Shown here piece after piece: positions 7,768 through 14,631 of a stretch of 64,000 bases of DNA (positions are counted from its first letter, which is position 1; every line of letters begins with the position of its first letter). This stretch comes from an uncultured Prevotellaceae bacterium (GTDB lineage Bacteria; Bacteroidota; Bacteroidia; Bacteroidales; Bacteroidaceae). The translations under genes were made by a program, and so were the position numbers. Below the pieces are notes generated by a model that saw only the letters and a list, made by a program, of their open reading frames with translations, ran no database searches and had not been told where the DNA came from. The stretch spans positions 1 to 64,000 of the forward strand of contig OMWI01000010.1 in NCBI GenBank assembly GCA_900314715.1. Reading direction: 5' to 3'.

Positions 7768-8658
7768 ATGACAGAGCCATTATACAATGATTTCGGTACT
7801 TGGATAAGGAAGCAGTTTCCGTATCGCGTGCAGAAAATATCCGTGAATGCAGGTTTTTCTTGTCCCAATCGTGACGGAAGGATTGGAGTGGGAGGGTGTG
7901 TCTATTGTGACAACCGAACATTCAATCCATCTTATTGTGCACATCATCAAAGTATCACCGAACAATTGGAAGAAGGCAAACGATTCTTTGCACGAAAATA
8001 TCCCGAAATGAAATACTTGGCATATTTTCAGGCTTATACCAATACGTATGCACCGATAGACCAACTTCGCACGTTGTATGAAGAGGCTTTGCAGGTGGAA
8101 GATGTAGTAGGGTTGGTTATTGCTACAAGACCAGATTGTATGTCTGACGAATTATTGGATTATCTGGAAGAATTGAACAAGCGAACTTTCTTAATCGTTG
8201 AATATGGTATCGAGAGTGCAAACGACGAAACCTTATTGCGAATAAACCGTGGTCATACGTTTGAATGTAGTCGCCAAGCGGTGATTAAGACGCACGAAAG
8301 AGGAATATTGGTTGGGGGTCATGTGATATTGGGATTGCCAGGTGAGGATAGCCAAGAGTGTTTACGTCAAGCGCCAATCATTTCTTCATTGCCTCTTGAC
8401 ATATTGAAGATTCACCAGATGCAAATCATACGCGACACACCATTGGCAAAAGAATATTTGCGTGAACCCTTTCATGTGTTTAGCGTGGAAGAGTATGTTG
8501 ATTTAGTAGTAAGATACATCTCTTTATTGCGTAAGGATTTAGTATTGGAACGTTTCGTGAGTCAATCGCCAGCCGATTTACTTATTGCTCCGAAGTGGGG
8601 ACTGAAGAATCATGAGTTTACCGCTTTGGTCAGAAAGCGATTGATGGAAATGCGTTAG
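7768..8658 (+). CDS. Radical SAM protein, TIGR01212 (YhcC-like) family
   Basis: A 296-residue cytoplasmic iron-sulfur protein. The cluster-binding cysteines lie in CPNRDGRIGVGGCVYCDN at about residues 32-49, spaced as in the YhcC family rather than as a simple CxxxCxxC. The SAM-binding and barrel segments YFQAYTNTYAP, ATRPDCM, EYGIES and HVILGLPGE follow in the expected order. Length matches the family (about 300). The substrate is not established; tRNA or small-molecule modification is a guess from relatives. The gene is monocistronic and converges on the GldB-like gene with a 4-nt gap. Confidence 0.88.
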   Translation: MTEPLYNDFGTWIRKQFPYRVQKISVNAGFSCPNRDGRIGVGGCVYCDNRTFNPSYCAHHQSITEQLEEGKRFFARKYPEMKYLAYFQAYTNTYAPIDQLRTLYEEALQVEDVVGLVIATRPDCMSDELLDYLEELNKRTFLIVEYGIESANDETLLRINRGHTFECSRQAVIKTHERGILVGGHVILGLPGEDSQECLRQAPIISSLPLDILKIHQMQIIRDTPLAKEYLREPFHVFSVEEYVDLVVRYISLLRKDLVLERFVSQSPADLLIAPKWGLKNHEFTALVRKRLMEMR

Positions 8659-8662
8659 GATT

Positions 8663-9463
8663 TTAGAAAATGGTGTGGTCGTCGTTTTCAAGCAATGCCT
8701 TCACCGTTACGTTCGGATGTTTTTTCATATAAGCATCTACACGTTTGGTAAAGTCTGTCTTGAGAATTTGCTCTCCTAACACTTGATTGACCGTCCACAT
8801 TACTTTACCCATGTGTAAGTCCTTTTCCTCTTGCGGTCGCATATCGAAGTTCTTCAAGGGATAAAGACTCAACAAATAGAAACAAAGACAATCGGGAACG
8901 ATAAAGGAACGTTTCATCGATTGTAACTGAGTGGGTGAGTAATCGAATTTCTTATAGATGGGATATTCAGAACCAAGATATTTATCCAAAGAAATGCCAA
9001 TGAGATTGTCGCCAACGACAATACTTTGATTCAATGCGCCAATCTGCGAGTAAATAAGTGGCTCTTGAAGGTCGGGAATCCAAGTCTTGAGTGTCTTGAA
9101 AGCTTCATCCAACTGCTTGTTGATATCGTCCATGTCAGCGTATTGTGTCTGTACGTCGGCTATCACGGTCTGTAAAGTGGTGTCTTGATAGAAATTCAAG
9201 AACTTGGCATTGATTTCGGGGTCGTTTACTTCGCCCAATTCCAACATGTCTTCTATCAAGGTACGCGTCTGCATGGGATAAGCAGTATTCATCTGTTGCA
9301 AAGCGGAGAAGTCTCCAGTGGTAAGATAACGACTCTCCAATCGGTCGTACCTCTGCACTTGTAGCGTGGAGGAAACGCCTTCTTCCTCATTGGGCTTGAG
9401 TTTAAACTCACAAGCCGAAAAGAGAACCGTCAATGTCAATAGGAGAATGTATATCCTTTTACT
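8663..9463 (-). CDS. gldB: GldB-like lipoprotein
   Basis: A lipoprotein with the lipobox LFSAC followed by a ~240-residue domain matching the GldB family (NQSIVVGDNLIGISLDKYLG, YPIYKKF, DYSPTQLQSMKRSFIVPD). GldB is needed for gliding in Flavobacterium, but homologues occur in many non-gliding Bacteroidales where the role is unclear. The frame extends to a TTG at 9496, but that codon lies inside the -7 box TATTTTTG, so it cannot be transcribed. The TTG at 9463, giving SKRIYILLLTLTVLFSAC, is the best start and no ATG is available. Confidence 0.75.
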   Translation of the reverse strand, partial: SKRIYILLLTLTVLFSACEFKLKPNEEEGVSSTLQVQRYDRLESRYLTTGDFSALQQMNTAYPMQTRTLIEDMLELGEVNDPEINAKFLNFYQDTTLQTVIADVQTQYADMDDINKQLDEAFKTLKTWIPDLQEPLIYSQIGALNQSIVVGDNLIGISLDKYLGSEYPIYKKFDYSPTQLQSMKRSFIVPDCLCFYLLSLYPLKNFDMRPQEEKDLHMGKVMWTVNQVLGEQILKTDFTKRVDAYMKKHPNVTVKALLENDDHTIF

Positions 9464-9493
9464 CAAAGCAACAATCGTTTTAATTTTATTTTG

Positions 9494-9501
9494 CAAAAAT
9501 A
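9494..9501 (-). promoter_or_regulatory. -7 box that rules out the upstream TTG start of the GldB-like gene
   Basis: The minus strand reads TATTTTTG, matching TAnnTTTG, and overlaps the TTG at 9496. Translation must begin downstream, most likely at the TTG at 9463. Confidence 0.55.
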
Positions 9502-9660
9502 CTAAAAAATATTGTAAATTCCAAATTTTAAGCTAAAAAAATTAAAATGATGGCGAAAATTATTCATATTTACTTTTTATTGTTAAAACTGGGCGATAAA
9601 CACTTCTTTCATTTTACACAGATTAACATAAAATGTTCGGTTTTCTCCAATAATAATGCC

Positions 9661-9668
9661 TAACTTTG
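9661..9668 (+). promoter_or_regulatory. -7 box for the DUF4861 gene
   Basis: TAACTTTG matches TAnnTTTG, 29 nt before the ATG at 9698. Confidence 0.6.
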
Positions 9669-9697
9669 CGAAATAAAACTCAAAATACATTAAATTC

Positions 9698-10927
9698 ATG
9701 ATTAACTATAAGCAAATCATTCCCGCAGTTCTCTTGTTTGCATGTCAAGCAAATGCTCAAGTAACCATCCAACTACAATTAACCAATCCTACAAAGATGG
9801 AGCGCACGGATGCGCCTGTAGTGGTAAACTTGTCAGAATACAATGATGTAAGGTCGGCCATGGTAACTATTGATGGCGTAGAACAACCTTGTCAGTTGGA
9901 TGATCTCGACCAAGATGGTCGTTTTGACGAATTGGCTTTCGTTACCGATTTTACAAAGAAACAGAAGAAAGATGCTATTGTCACCTTATTTAATAATGGA
10001 GAACCACGTCAATATGCTCCTCGCACGTATGCTGAAATGGTGATGAGAAACAGTAAGGTGAAGGAAAAGAACAAGCACGACATTTATATATCGAGCATTA
10101 CGGTGGACAAGGAAACGGCCAATAGCAATAGTTATAATATCCTGCACCATCATGGAGTGGCTTTCGAGAGCGAGTTGATTGCCTTGCGCATATATCTTGA
10201 CCAACGTCAGACGTTGGACTTATACGGTAAATTCCATGAGGGACTGGAATTGAAAGAAACTCAATTCTATACATCAGATGAACAGAAGCAACAAGGATAT
10301 GGCGATGATGTGTTGTGGGTTGGCAATACCTTTGGTCTTGGCGCTATGCGTGGATGGGATGGAACGGCCCCAACCTTGCTCTCTGATTATCAGAGACGTA
10401 CACAAAGGATATTGGCTACTGGTCCCGTTCGTACGATTGTAGAAGTGAAGGATGATGGGTGGCGCGTTACACCTACTGCTTTGCCCGTGAATATGACGAT
10501 TAGATATACATTATATGGTGGACATCGTGATATTGACGTGGATGTTACATTCAACCGCAATGTACCTGATTTGCAATTCTCTACGGGTATCATCAACGTA
10601 AAAAACTCAGAGGAGTTTTCGGATAAGGATGGTTTAAGGGCATGTTGGGGAACCGATTGGCCTGCGACGGATACGTTGAAGTGGAAGAGGGAGACTGTAG
10701 GACTTGCCATTTATATGCCTGCAAAATATCGCGTAAAGGAAATGGAAGCCAATACCGATAATTACGCGTATGTGGTGAAAGCTGACGGCAACAAGATACA
10801 TTATTCCTTGTCTTACACCAGTGACAATGAAGACTTCGGTTATCATTCCGCTAAAACATGGTTTGATTTCGTCAAGCTATGGCGTAAGCAATTGGAAGCT
10901 CCCATTGAAGTGATACGCAAGTCTTGA
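9698..10927 (+). CDS. DUF4861 family secreted protein
   Basis: A 409-residue exported protein with a signal peptide ending near QANAQ. The remainder matches the DUF4861 family, with recognisable segments NPTKMERTDAPVVVNLSEY, HHGVAFESELIALRIYLDQRQ, DDVLWVGNTFGLGAMRGWDG and GGHRDIDVDVTFNR. DUF4861 proteins are often found in Bacteroidetes polysaccharide loci, and a carbohydrate-active role is suspected but not known to me. Here the gene stands alone upstream of a tRNA. Length is normal for the family. Confidence 0.8.
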   Translation: MINYKQIIPAVLLFACQANAQVTIQLQLTNPTKMERTDAPVVVNLSEYNDVRSAMVTIDGVEQPCQLDDLDQDGRFDELAFVTDFTKKQKKDAIVTLFNNGEPRQYAPRTYAEMVMRNSKVKEKNKHDIYISSITVDKETANSNSYNILHHHGVAFESELIALRIYLDQRQTLDLYGKFHEGLELKETQFYTSDEQKQQGYGDDVLWVGNTFGLGAMRGWDGTAPTLLSDYQRRTQRILATGPVRTIVEVKDDGWRVTPTALPVNMTIRYTLYGGHRDIDVDVTFNRNVPDLQFSTGIINVKNSEEFSDKDGLRACWGTDWPATDTLKWKRETVGLAIYMPAKYRVKEMEANTDNYAYVVKADGNKIHYSLSYTSDNEDFGYHSAKTWFDFVKLWRKQLEAPIEVIRKS

Positions 10928-11018
10928 TAATCGTTGCGATAGATAACTAATGTAGTTAAATTATCTTAAACGTGTGCGCCTAAACCCCATGAATACGGTG
11001 TTTTTCAATTTAATTGAT

Positions 11019-11026
11019 TAATTTTG
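11019..11026 (+). promoter_or_regulatory. -7 box for tRNA-Arg
   Basis: TAATTTTG matches TAnnTTTG, 11 nt upstream of the mature tRNA 5' end. Confidence 0.55.
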
Positions 11027-11037
11027 CACACCGTTTT

Positions 11038-11112
11038 GGTTCCGTAGCTCAGTCGGATTAGAGCAACAGCCTTCTAAGCTGTGGGTCTTGGGTTCGAATC
11101 CCAACGGAATCA
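11038..11112 (+). tRNA. tRNA-Arg (anticodon TCT)
   Basis: The acceptor stem GGTTCCG (11038-11044) pairs with CGGAATC (11105-11111). The D-arm starts GCTC, and the anticodon loop CTTCTAA carries TCT (AGA codons). The T-arm TTGGG-TTCGAAT-CCCAA is intact. CCA is not encoded. The 3' half is duplicated just downstream. Confidence 0.92.
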
Positions 11113-11360
11113 CAGGGAGAGAGAGTATCCAGAAGTGGTACTCTCTTTTTCGTGCCCCGACCAAAACGCAATGGGTCTTGGGTTCGAATCCCAACGGAAT
11201 CACAGGAAGAGAGTGTGTCAGAAATGGTACTCTCTTTTTCATTTTCCCCGAGCAAAACGCAATGAGTTACAGGGAGAGGGTGTCAGAAATGGTGCTCTCT
11301 TTTCTTTCTCGTATTCACCGACCAAAACGCAATGGGTCTTGGGTTCAAGTGAAATTACAT
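11082..11360 (+). repeat. Tandem duplication of the tRNA-Arg 3' half plus terminator
   Basis: The 35 bases 11082-11116 (anticodon-stem end, T-arm, acceptor 3' strand, CACAGG) recur identically at 11172-11206, exactly 90 nt later. Each is followed by a terminator hairpin and then CCGACCAAAACGCAA or a close variant. A third unit (from ~11263) keeps the hairpin but lacks the tRNA part, and a fourth begins TGGGTCTTGGGTTCAAGT at 11333 and decays. The downstream copies lack a 5' half and cannot make tRNA. Confidence 0.85.
11120..11150 (+). terminator. Terminator of the tRNA-Arg transcript
   Basis: AGAGAGTA-CC pairs with GG-TACTCTCT (one bulged T), followed by TTTTT. Related hairpins recur at about 11208-11241 and 11272-11303 in the tandem copies. 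Confidence 0.75.
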
Positions 11361-11411
11361 AAGGTTTTTGTTTTTTTAATTTTCAAATATTGCTTTATTC
11401 CTTTTTTCGCT

Positions 11412-11752
11412 AAGACCTCCCGTCGTTTTCCATAATATCCTAAGTAATAAGGAGTTGTAAAACAGAAAAGCTTGAAAGACCTCCCGTAAGACCTCCCGTA
11501 AGACCTCCCATAGACCTCACCTAACACCTCCCGTCTTACTGACTTAGTTCTCGGTTGATTCTCTTTCCACACGTTCATTTCAAGTGTATTAGAGTATTGC
11601 TGCATCAATCACTTTTGTTATGAACTTACACCATCACCAACGGGAGGTTTAACGGGAGGTCTATGGGAGGTCTTACGGGAGGTTTTAGGTGAGGTCTTAA
11701 AAATGTTAAATCGTTGATAAAGAACGAATTAACATAAAAAACGGGAGGTCTT
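11412..11752. repeat. Large inverted repeat A with arms of 12-nt units
   Basis: The left side has one unit AAGACCTCCCGT at 11412-11423, then about five tandem units at 11475-11535 (variants AAGACCTCCCAT, AGACCTCACCT). The right side has the reverse complement: about five units at 11638-11699 and one isolated ACGGGAGGTCTT at 11741-11752. The arrangement is a near mirror image around a ~100-nt centre with no gene. A minus-strand frame through it translates the units as a Gly-Arg-Ser-Tyr repeat and is probably spurious. Nothing else coding is seen in 11113-12037. Confidence 0.8.
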
Positions 11753-11804
11753 CAAGAAAACGATAAAATTCATGTTTTACAGAAAATAAGCAAACTGAAA
11801 ACAT

Positions 11805-11928
11805 AAACCGTAGCTTTAGACGATGTAAACGATAGCTTTAGACGATGTAAACGATACGTTTGTATGCTATAAACCATTCATCTGTAACGTACAAATCAAT
11901 GGTTAGTAGCATATAAAGCTATGGTTTC
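11805..11928 (+). repeat. 22-nt dyad repeat array 2 (6 units)
   Basis: The fourth base of each unit is at 11808, 11830, 11852, 11874, 11896 and 11918, exactly 22 nt apart. The third unit core AAACGATACGTTT is a good dyad. The 8-nt tails include GACGATGT twice. Confidence 0.8.
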
Positions 11929-12037
11929 TAACTAATAGTAGGCTACTAATCTGACTGTCTGCGACATCTATATCATGCAAACAAAGATTTCTATATACTT
12001 TTCTGTGAAGGTCTTGATGTCAATAGATTTAACCATC

Positions 12038-12820
12038 TTACACCTTATTCCATATAGACAGTAGGTTTTTCATTCTATCATCAAGATATGAAAGGGCAGA
12101 TACTTTAATATCTTCTGGAATTCCCCATATAGCTTCTGCTATGCTGCCAACAATGGCACCAAGTGTATCTGCATCTGCACCAAGACTTACTGCACGTCGA
12201 ATGGCATCTTCAAAGTCTGTACTTTGCTGGATAATCCATAGGGCAACTGGCACAGTACCTTGACATGTTTCATCGAATATATTTTCAACATCTTTCTTAC
12301 ATATGTTGATATTATAGCCGGAGAATTCTAAGCATTCATTCATAACGCTATTTACAATGTCGCTTGTCTTTGCATGATATCTGCGCTCCATATTGGCTAC
12401 GTAAATAGCTAAAGCTACCGTTTGAGCGCCTTTGATACCCTCTGGATGGTTGTGGGTGCAAGCGGCAGATAGCTTAGCGTGTAGAAGCACTTGTTCGCGA
12501 TTCTTGCATAACCAGCCTACAGGACTTACTCGCATAGCAGAACCATTGCCAAAACTACAATAGGGTTGAGGATGATCGCTCTGAATCCATTGGGCAAAAC
12601 GTCCACCATAACTGCCTTTAGGGTGTGGGTACAAGCGACACCACCCATGTAGGGTTTCGCCATAATCTTTATCATGAAGCAGAGCATCAGCTATAGCAAA
12701 AGTACAGATACTATCATCAGTAAAACTACATTCTGCCGTAAACAACTCAAAATTATAATCATTGGTCGGGTTAAATTCAAACCTACTACCAACAATATCA
12801 CCAATTATAGCTCCTAACAT
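12038..12820 (-). CDS. ADP-ribosylglycohydrolase family protein
   Basis: A 260-residue cytoplasmic protein of the DraG/ARH fold, which removes ADP-ribose from proteins or other targets using two Mg ions. The start MLGAIIGDIVGSRFEF is the family's first helix. FTDDS (metal ligands) lies near residue 33, GNGSAMRVSPVG near 92-103, and the C-terminal metal motif GADADTLGAIVGSIAEA near 214-230. All key acidic residues are present. It is the last gene of the relA operon, 35 nt after the symporter gene. The target is unknown. Confidence 0.88.
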   Translation of the reverse strand: MLGAIIGDIVGSRFEFNPTNDYNFELFTAECSFTDDSICTFAIADALLHDKDYGETLHGWCRLYPHPKGSYGGRFAQWIQSDHPQPYCSFGNGSAMRVSPVGWLCKNREQVLLHAKLSAACTHNHPEGIKGAQTVALAIYVANMERRYHAKTSDIVNSVMNECLEFSGYNINICKKDVENIFDETCQGTVPVALWIIQQSTDFEDAIRRAVSLGADADTLGAIVGSIAEAIWGIPEDIKVSALSYLDDRMKNLLSIWNKV

Positions 12821-12855
12821 AATTTATTCTAAGAAGTTTCTTTCACAACAGTTTT

Positions 12856-13776
12856 TTATTTTCGTCCATACCATTTAGCGGCTAATGCTCCACTAATATT
12901 GTGCCAGACACTGAAGATGGCACCAGGAATGGTAGCTAAAGGATATGCGGCAAAATGGATAACGGCAAGACTAGAAGCCAAGCCTGAATTTTGCATACCT
13001 ACCTCAATGCTAATGGCAATACATTGAGGACGTGATAAACGTAGCACACGACCAATTAGATTTCCCAAGAAAAGTCCACTAAGATTGTGACATATAACAA
13101 CCAGAATCACTATCATGCCACCATTCAATAGTTTGTCGGCGTTGTGTGATACGACAATACCTACAACCATGGTAATCATTATCGTTGAGAAAGCTGGCAA
13201 ATAGTCTATCACGCCATGCGTGAAACGAGGAAGGTATCGTTGACAAATAATACCGGCAATAATTGGTGCTATCACTACATATACGATGCTCGTCAACATG
13301 CCAATAGTATCTACATCAACCATCGTTCCTGCTAAGAACCAGACGAGAAATGGAGTCATCAGCGGAGCCAACAGAGTGGAAGTGGCTGTCATTCCAACAG
13401 ACAAAGCAAGATCTCCTTTGGCTAAATATGTGATTACATTTGAAGCCGTTCCTCCAGGACAACACCCCACTAATATCACGCCAAGAGCCAATTCTTTCGG
13501 TAGATGAAATAGCCATACCAACAACCAAGCCATGAGAGGCATAATCGTAAATTGTGCCAAGCACCCAAGTAGAACATTCTTAGGGTGACTTAACACTATC
13601 CGAAAATCTTGTACGGAAAGCGTCAATCCCATACCAAACATGATTAAGCCAAGCAAGGGATTAATCACCCATGTTTCTATAGCCAGAAAAGGAGCAGGGA
13701 TGAGCATGGAAAAGACGGCCATGATCAATACTAATGCTCCCATCCATCGTGCGATGAAATTACAGATTTGTTTCAT
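12856..13776 (-). CDS. Bile acid:sodium symporter (BASS) family transporter
   Basis: A 306-residue inner-membrane protein with about nine to ten hydrophobic segments. It carries the BASS signature CCPGGTASNVITYLAKGDLALSV around residues 106-128 and the C-terminal EVGMQNSGLASSLA sodium-site motif near 260. Family members move organic anions with Na+; bile acids, pantoate or keto acids are all possible and the substrate cannot be told from sequence. Its start overlaps the DUF1460 stop by 4 nt. Confidence 0.88.
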   Translation of the reverse strand: MKQICNFIARWMGALVLIMAVFSMLIPAPFLAIETWVINPLLGLIMFGMGLTLSVQDFRIVLSHPKNVLLGCLAQFTIMPLMAWLLVWLFHLPKELALGVILVGCCPGGTASNVITYLAKGDLALSVGMTATSTLLAPLMTPFLVWFLAGTMVDVDTIGMLTSIVYVVIAPIIAGIICQRYLPRFTHGVIDYLPAFSTIMITMVVGIVVSHNADKLLNGGMIVILVVICHNLSGLFLGNLIGRVLRLSRPQCIAISIEVGMQNSGLASSLAVIHFAAYPLATIPGAIFSVWHNISGALAAKWYGRK

Positions 13777-14630
13777 AGTTTCTTTGGTCTAATAATTCGA
13801 ATGCCCACTTGGGAGGGATGTTCTTGCATGTAATTATACAGAGTCATAGGTTCATCAACAACCTTCTTATGTATTTGTGACGCATTAATCAGATGGAGGC
13901 CGTCAAGATGCCACACGGCAAAACCAATGTGCGACGTGTCCAACCCCTTTTTCTTAGTAGTAATGGCAATGATGTCTCCATCTTTGATTGCATCGCGAAA
14001 GGCATTAGAATTGTTGATTTCCTCTTTTGGAATATATCGAAATTGCTTACCTTGAAGTTCTTTTTCGCACTTCTCTATTTCGGATATCCATGAAGGATGT
14101 CTCACCAACATAGGATATTGTGCCGAATGCGTGCTCATATAATTGATGTCCAACGTCTGTATGCGTGTGAAAACGCTATCTGGTGATTGGATTTCCTTCA
14201 CAAATCCCAATTCTGTATTATCCGCAATCCATTGCGTGAAATAGTGCAATCGGGTGGGGTAGGAAATCATTCCGTTCTTATACCTGAGCAATTTGAGGTA
14301 ACGACAAAAATCATTGAACGTGTAAAGACGTCTTTGAGCACAAATAGAAAGCGCCATAACGTTTTCCACAAACGTAGTACAATCCAATTGTCGTAAGTTG
14401 ATAATCATTTTCTCCGTATCGTTTCCCTCCAATGTCTTGGCAACGTATGGAATTCCCATCAATTTGCTGGAAAAATAAAGAACCCAATTGGTAGTGAAAT
14501 CTTGCTTATTTGCTTCCATCAAAAAACTCTCTACCTTGACGGAATCACTTTTGGTATATTGTATGTTTTGTGCTTGCATCATGGAAAAACATACAAAACA
14601 CATGATGCAGATGATAATATACTTATTCAT
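13773..14630 (-). CDS. DUF1460 family N-acetylmuramoyl-L-alanine amidase-like protein
   Basis: A 285-residue exported protein with a signal peptide ending near MQAQ. It has an NlpC/P60-like fold with the expected triad segments: LDCTTFVENVMAL (catalytic Cys, ~residues 91-103), SHIGFAVWH (His) and LINASQIHK. DUF1460 proteins are periplasmic or surface enzymes thought to cut cell-wall peptides or amidated muropeptides. It is translated one base after the relA-type stop and overlaps the transporter start, so the three are one operon. Confidence 0.82.
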   Translation of the reverse strand: MNKYIIICIMCFVCFSMMQAQNIQYTKSDSVKVESFLMEANKQDFTTNWVLYFSSKLMGIPYVAKTLEGNDTEKMIINLRQLDCTTFVENVMALSICAQRRLYTFNDFCRYLKLLRYKNGMISYPTRLHYFTQWIADNTELGFVKEIQSPDSVFTRIQTLDINYMSTHSAQYPMLVRHPSWISEIEKCEKELQGKQFRYIPKEEINNSNAFRDAIKDGDIIAITTKKKGLDTSHIGFAVWHLDGLHLINASQIHKKVVDEPMTLYNYMQEHPSQVGIRIIRPKKL

Positions 14631-14631
14631 G

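Noticed and set aside
11018-11255. Short minus-strand frames across the tRNA region with a repeated IPLGFEPKTH segment
   Set aside because: They are antisense translations of the tRNA T-arm copies, not genes.
11345-11608. Minus-strand 87-codon frame with a Gly-Arg-Ser-Tyr repeat
   Set aside because: The repeat is the translation of the 12-nt inverted-repeat units, and the frame ends inside decayed tRNA copies. No signal, ribosome site or family match is visible.
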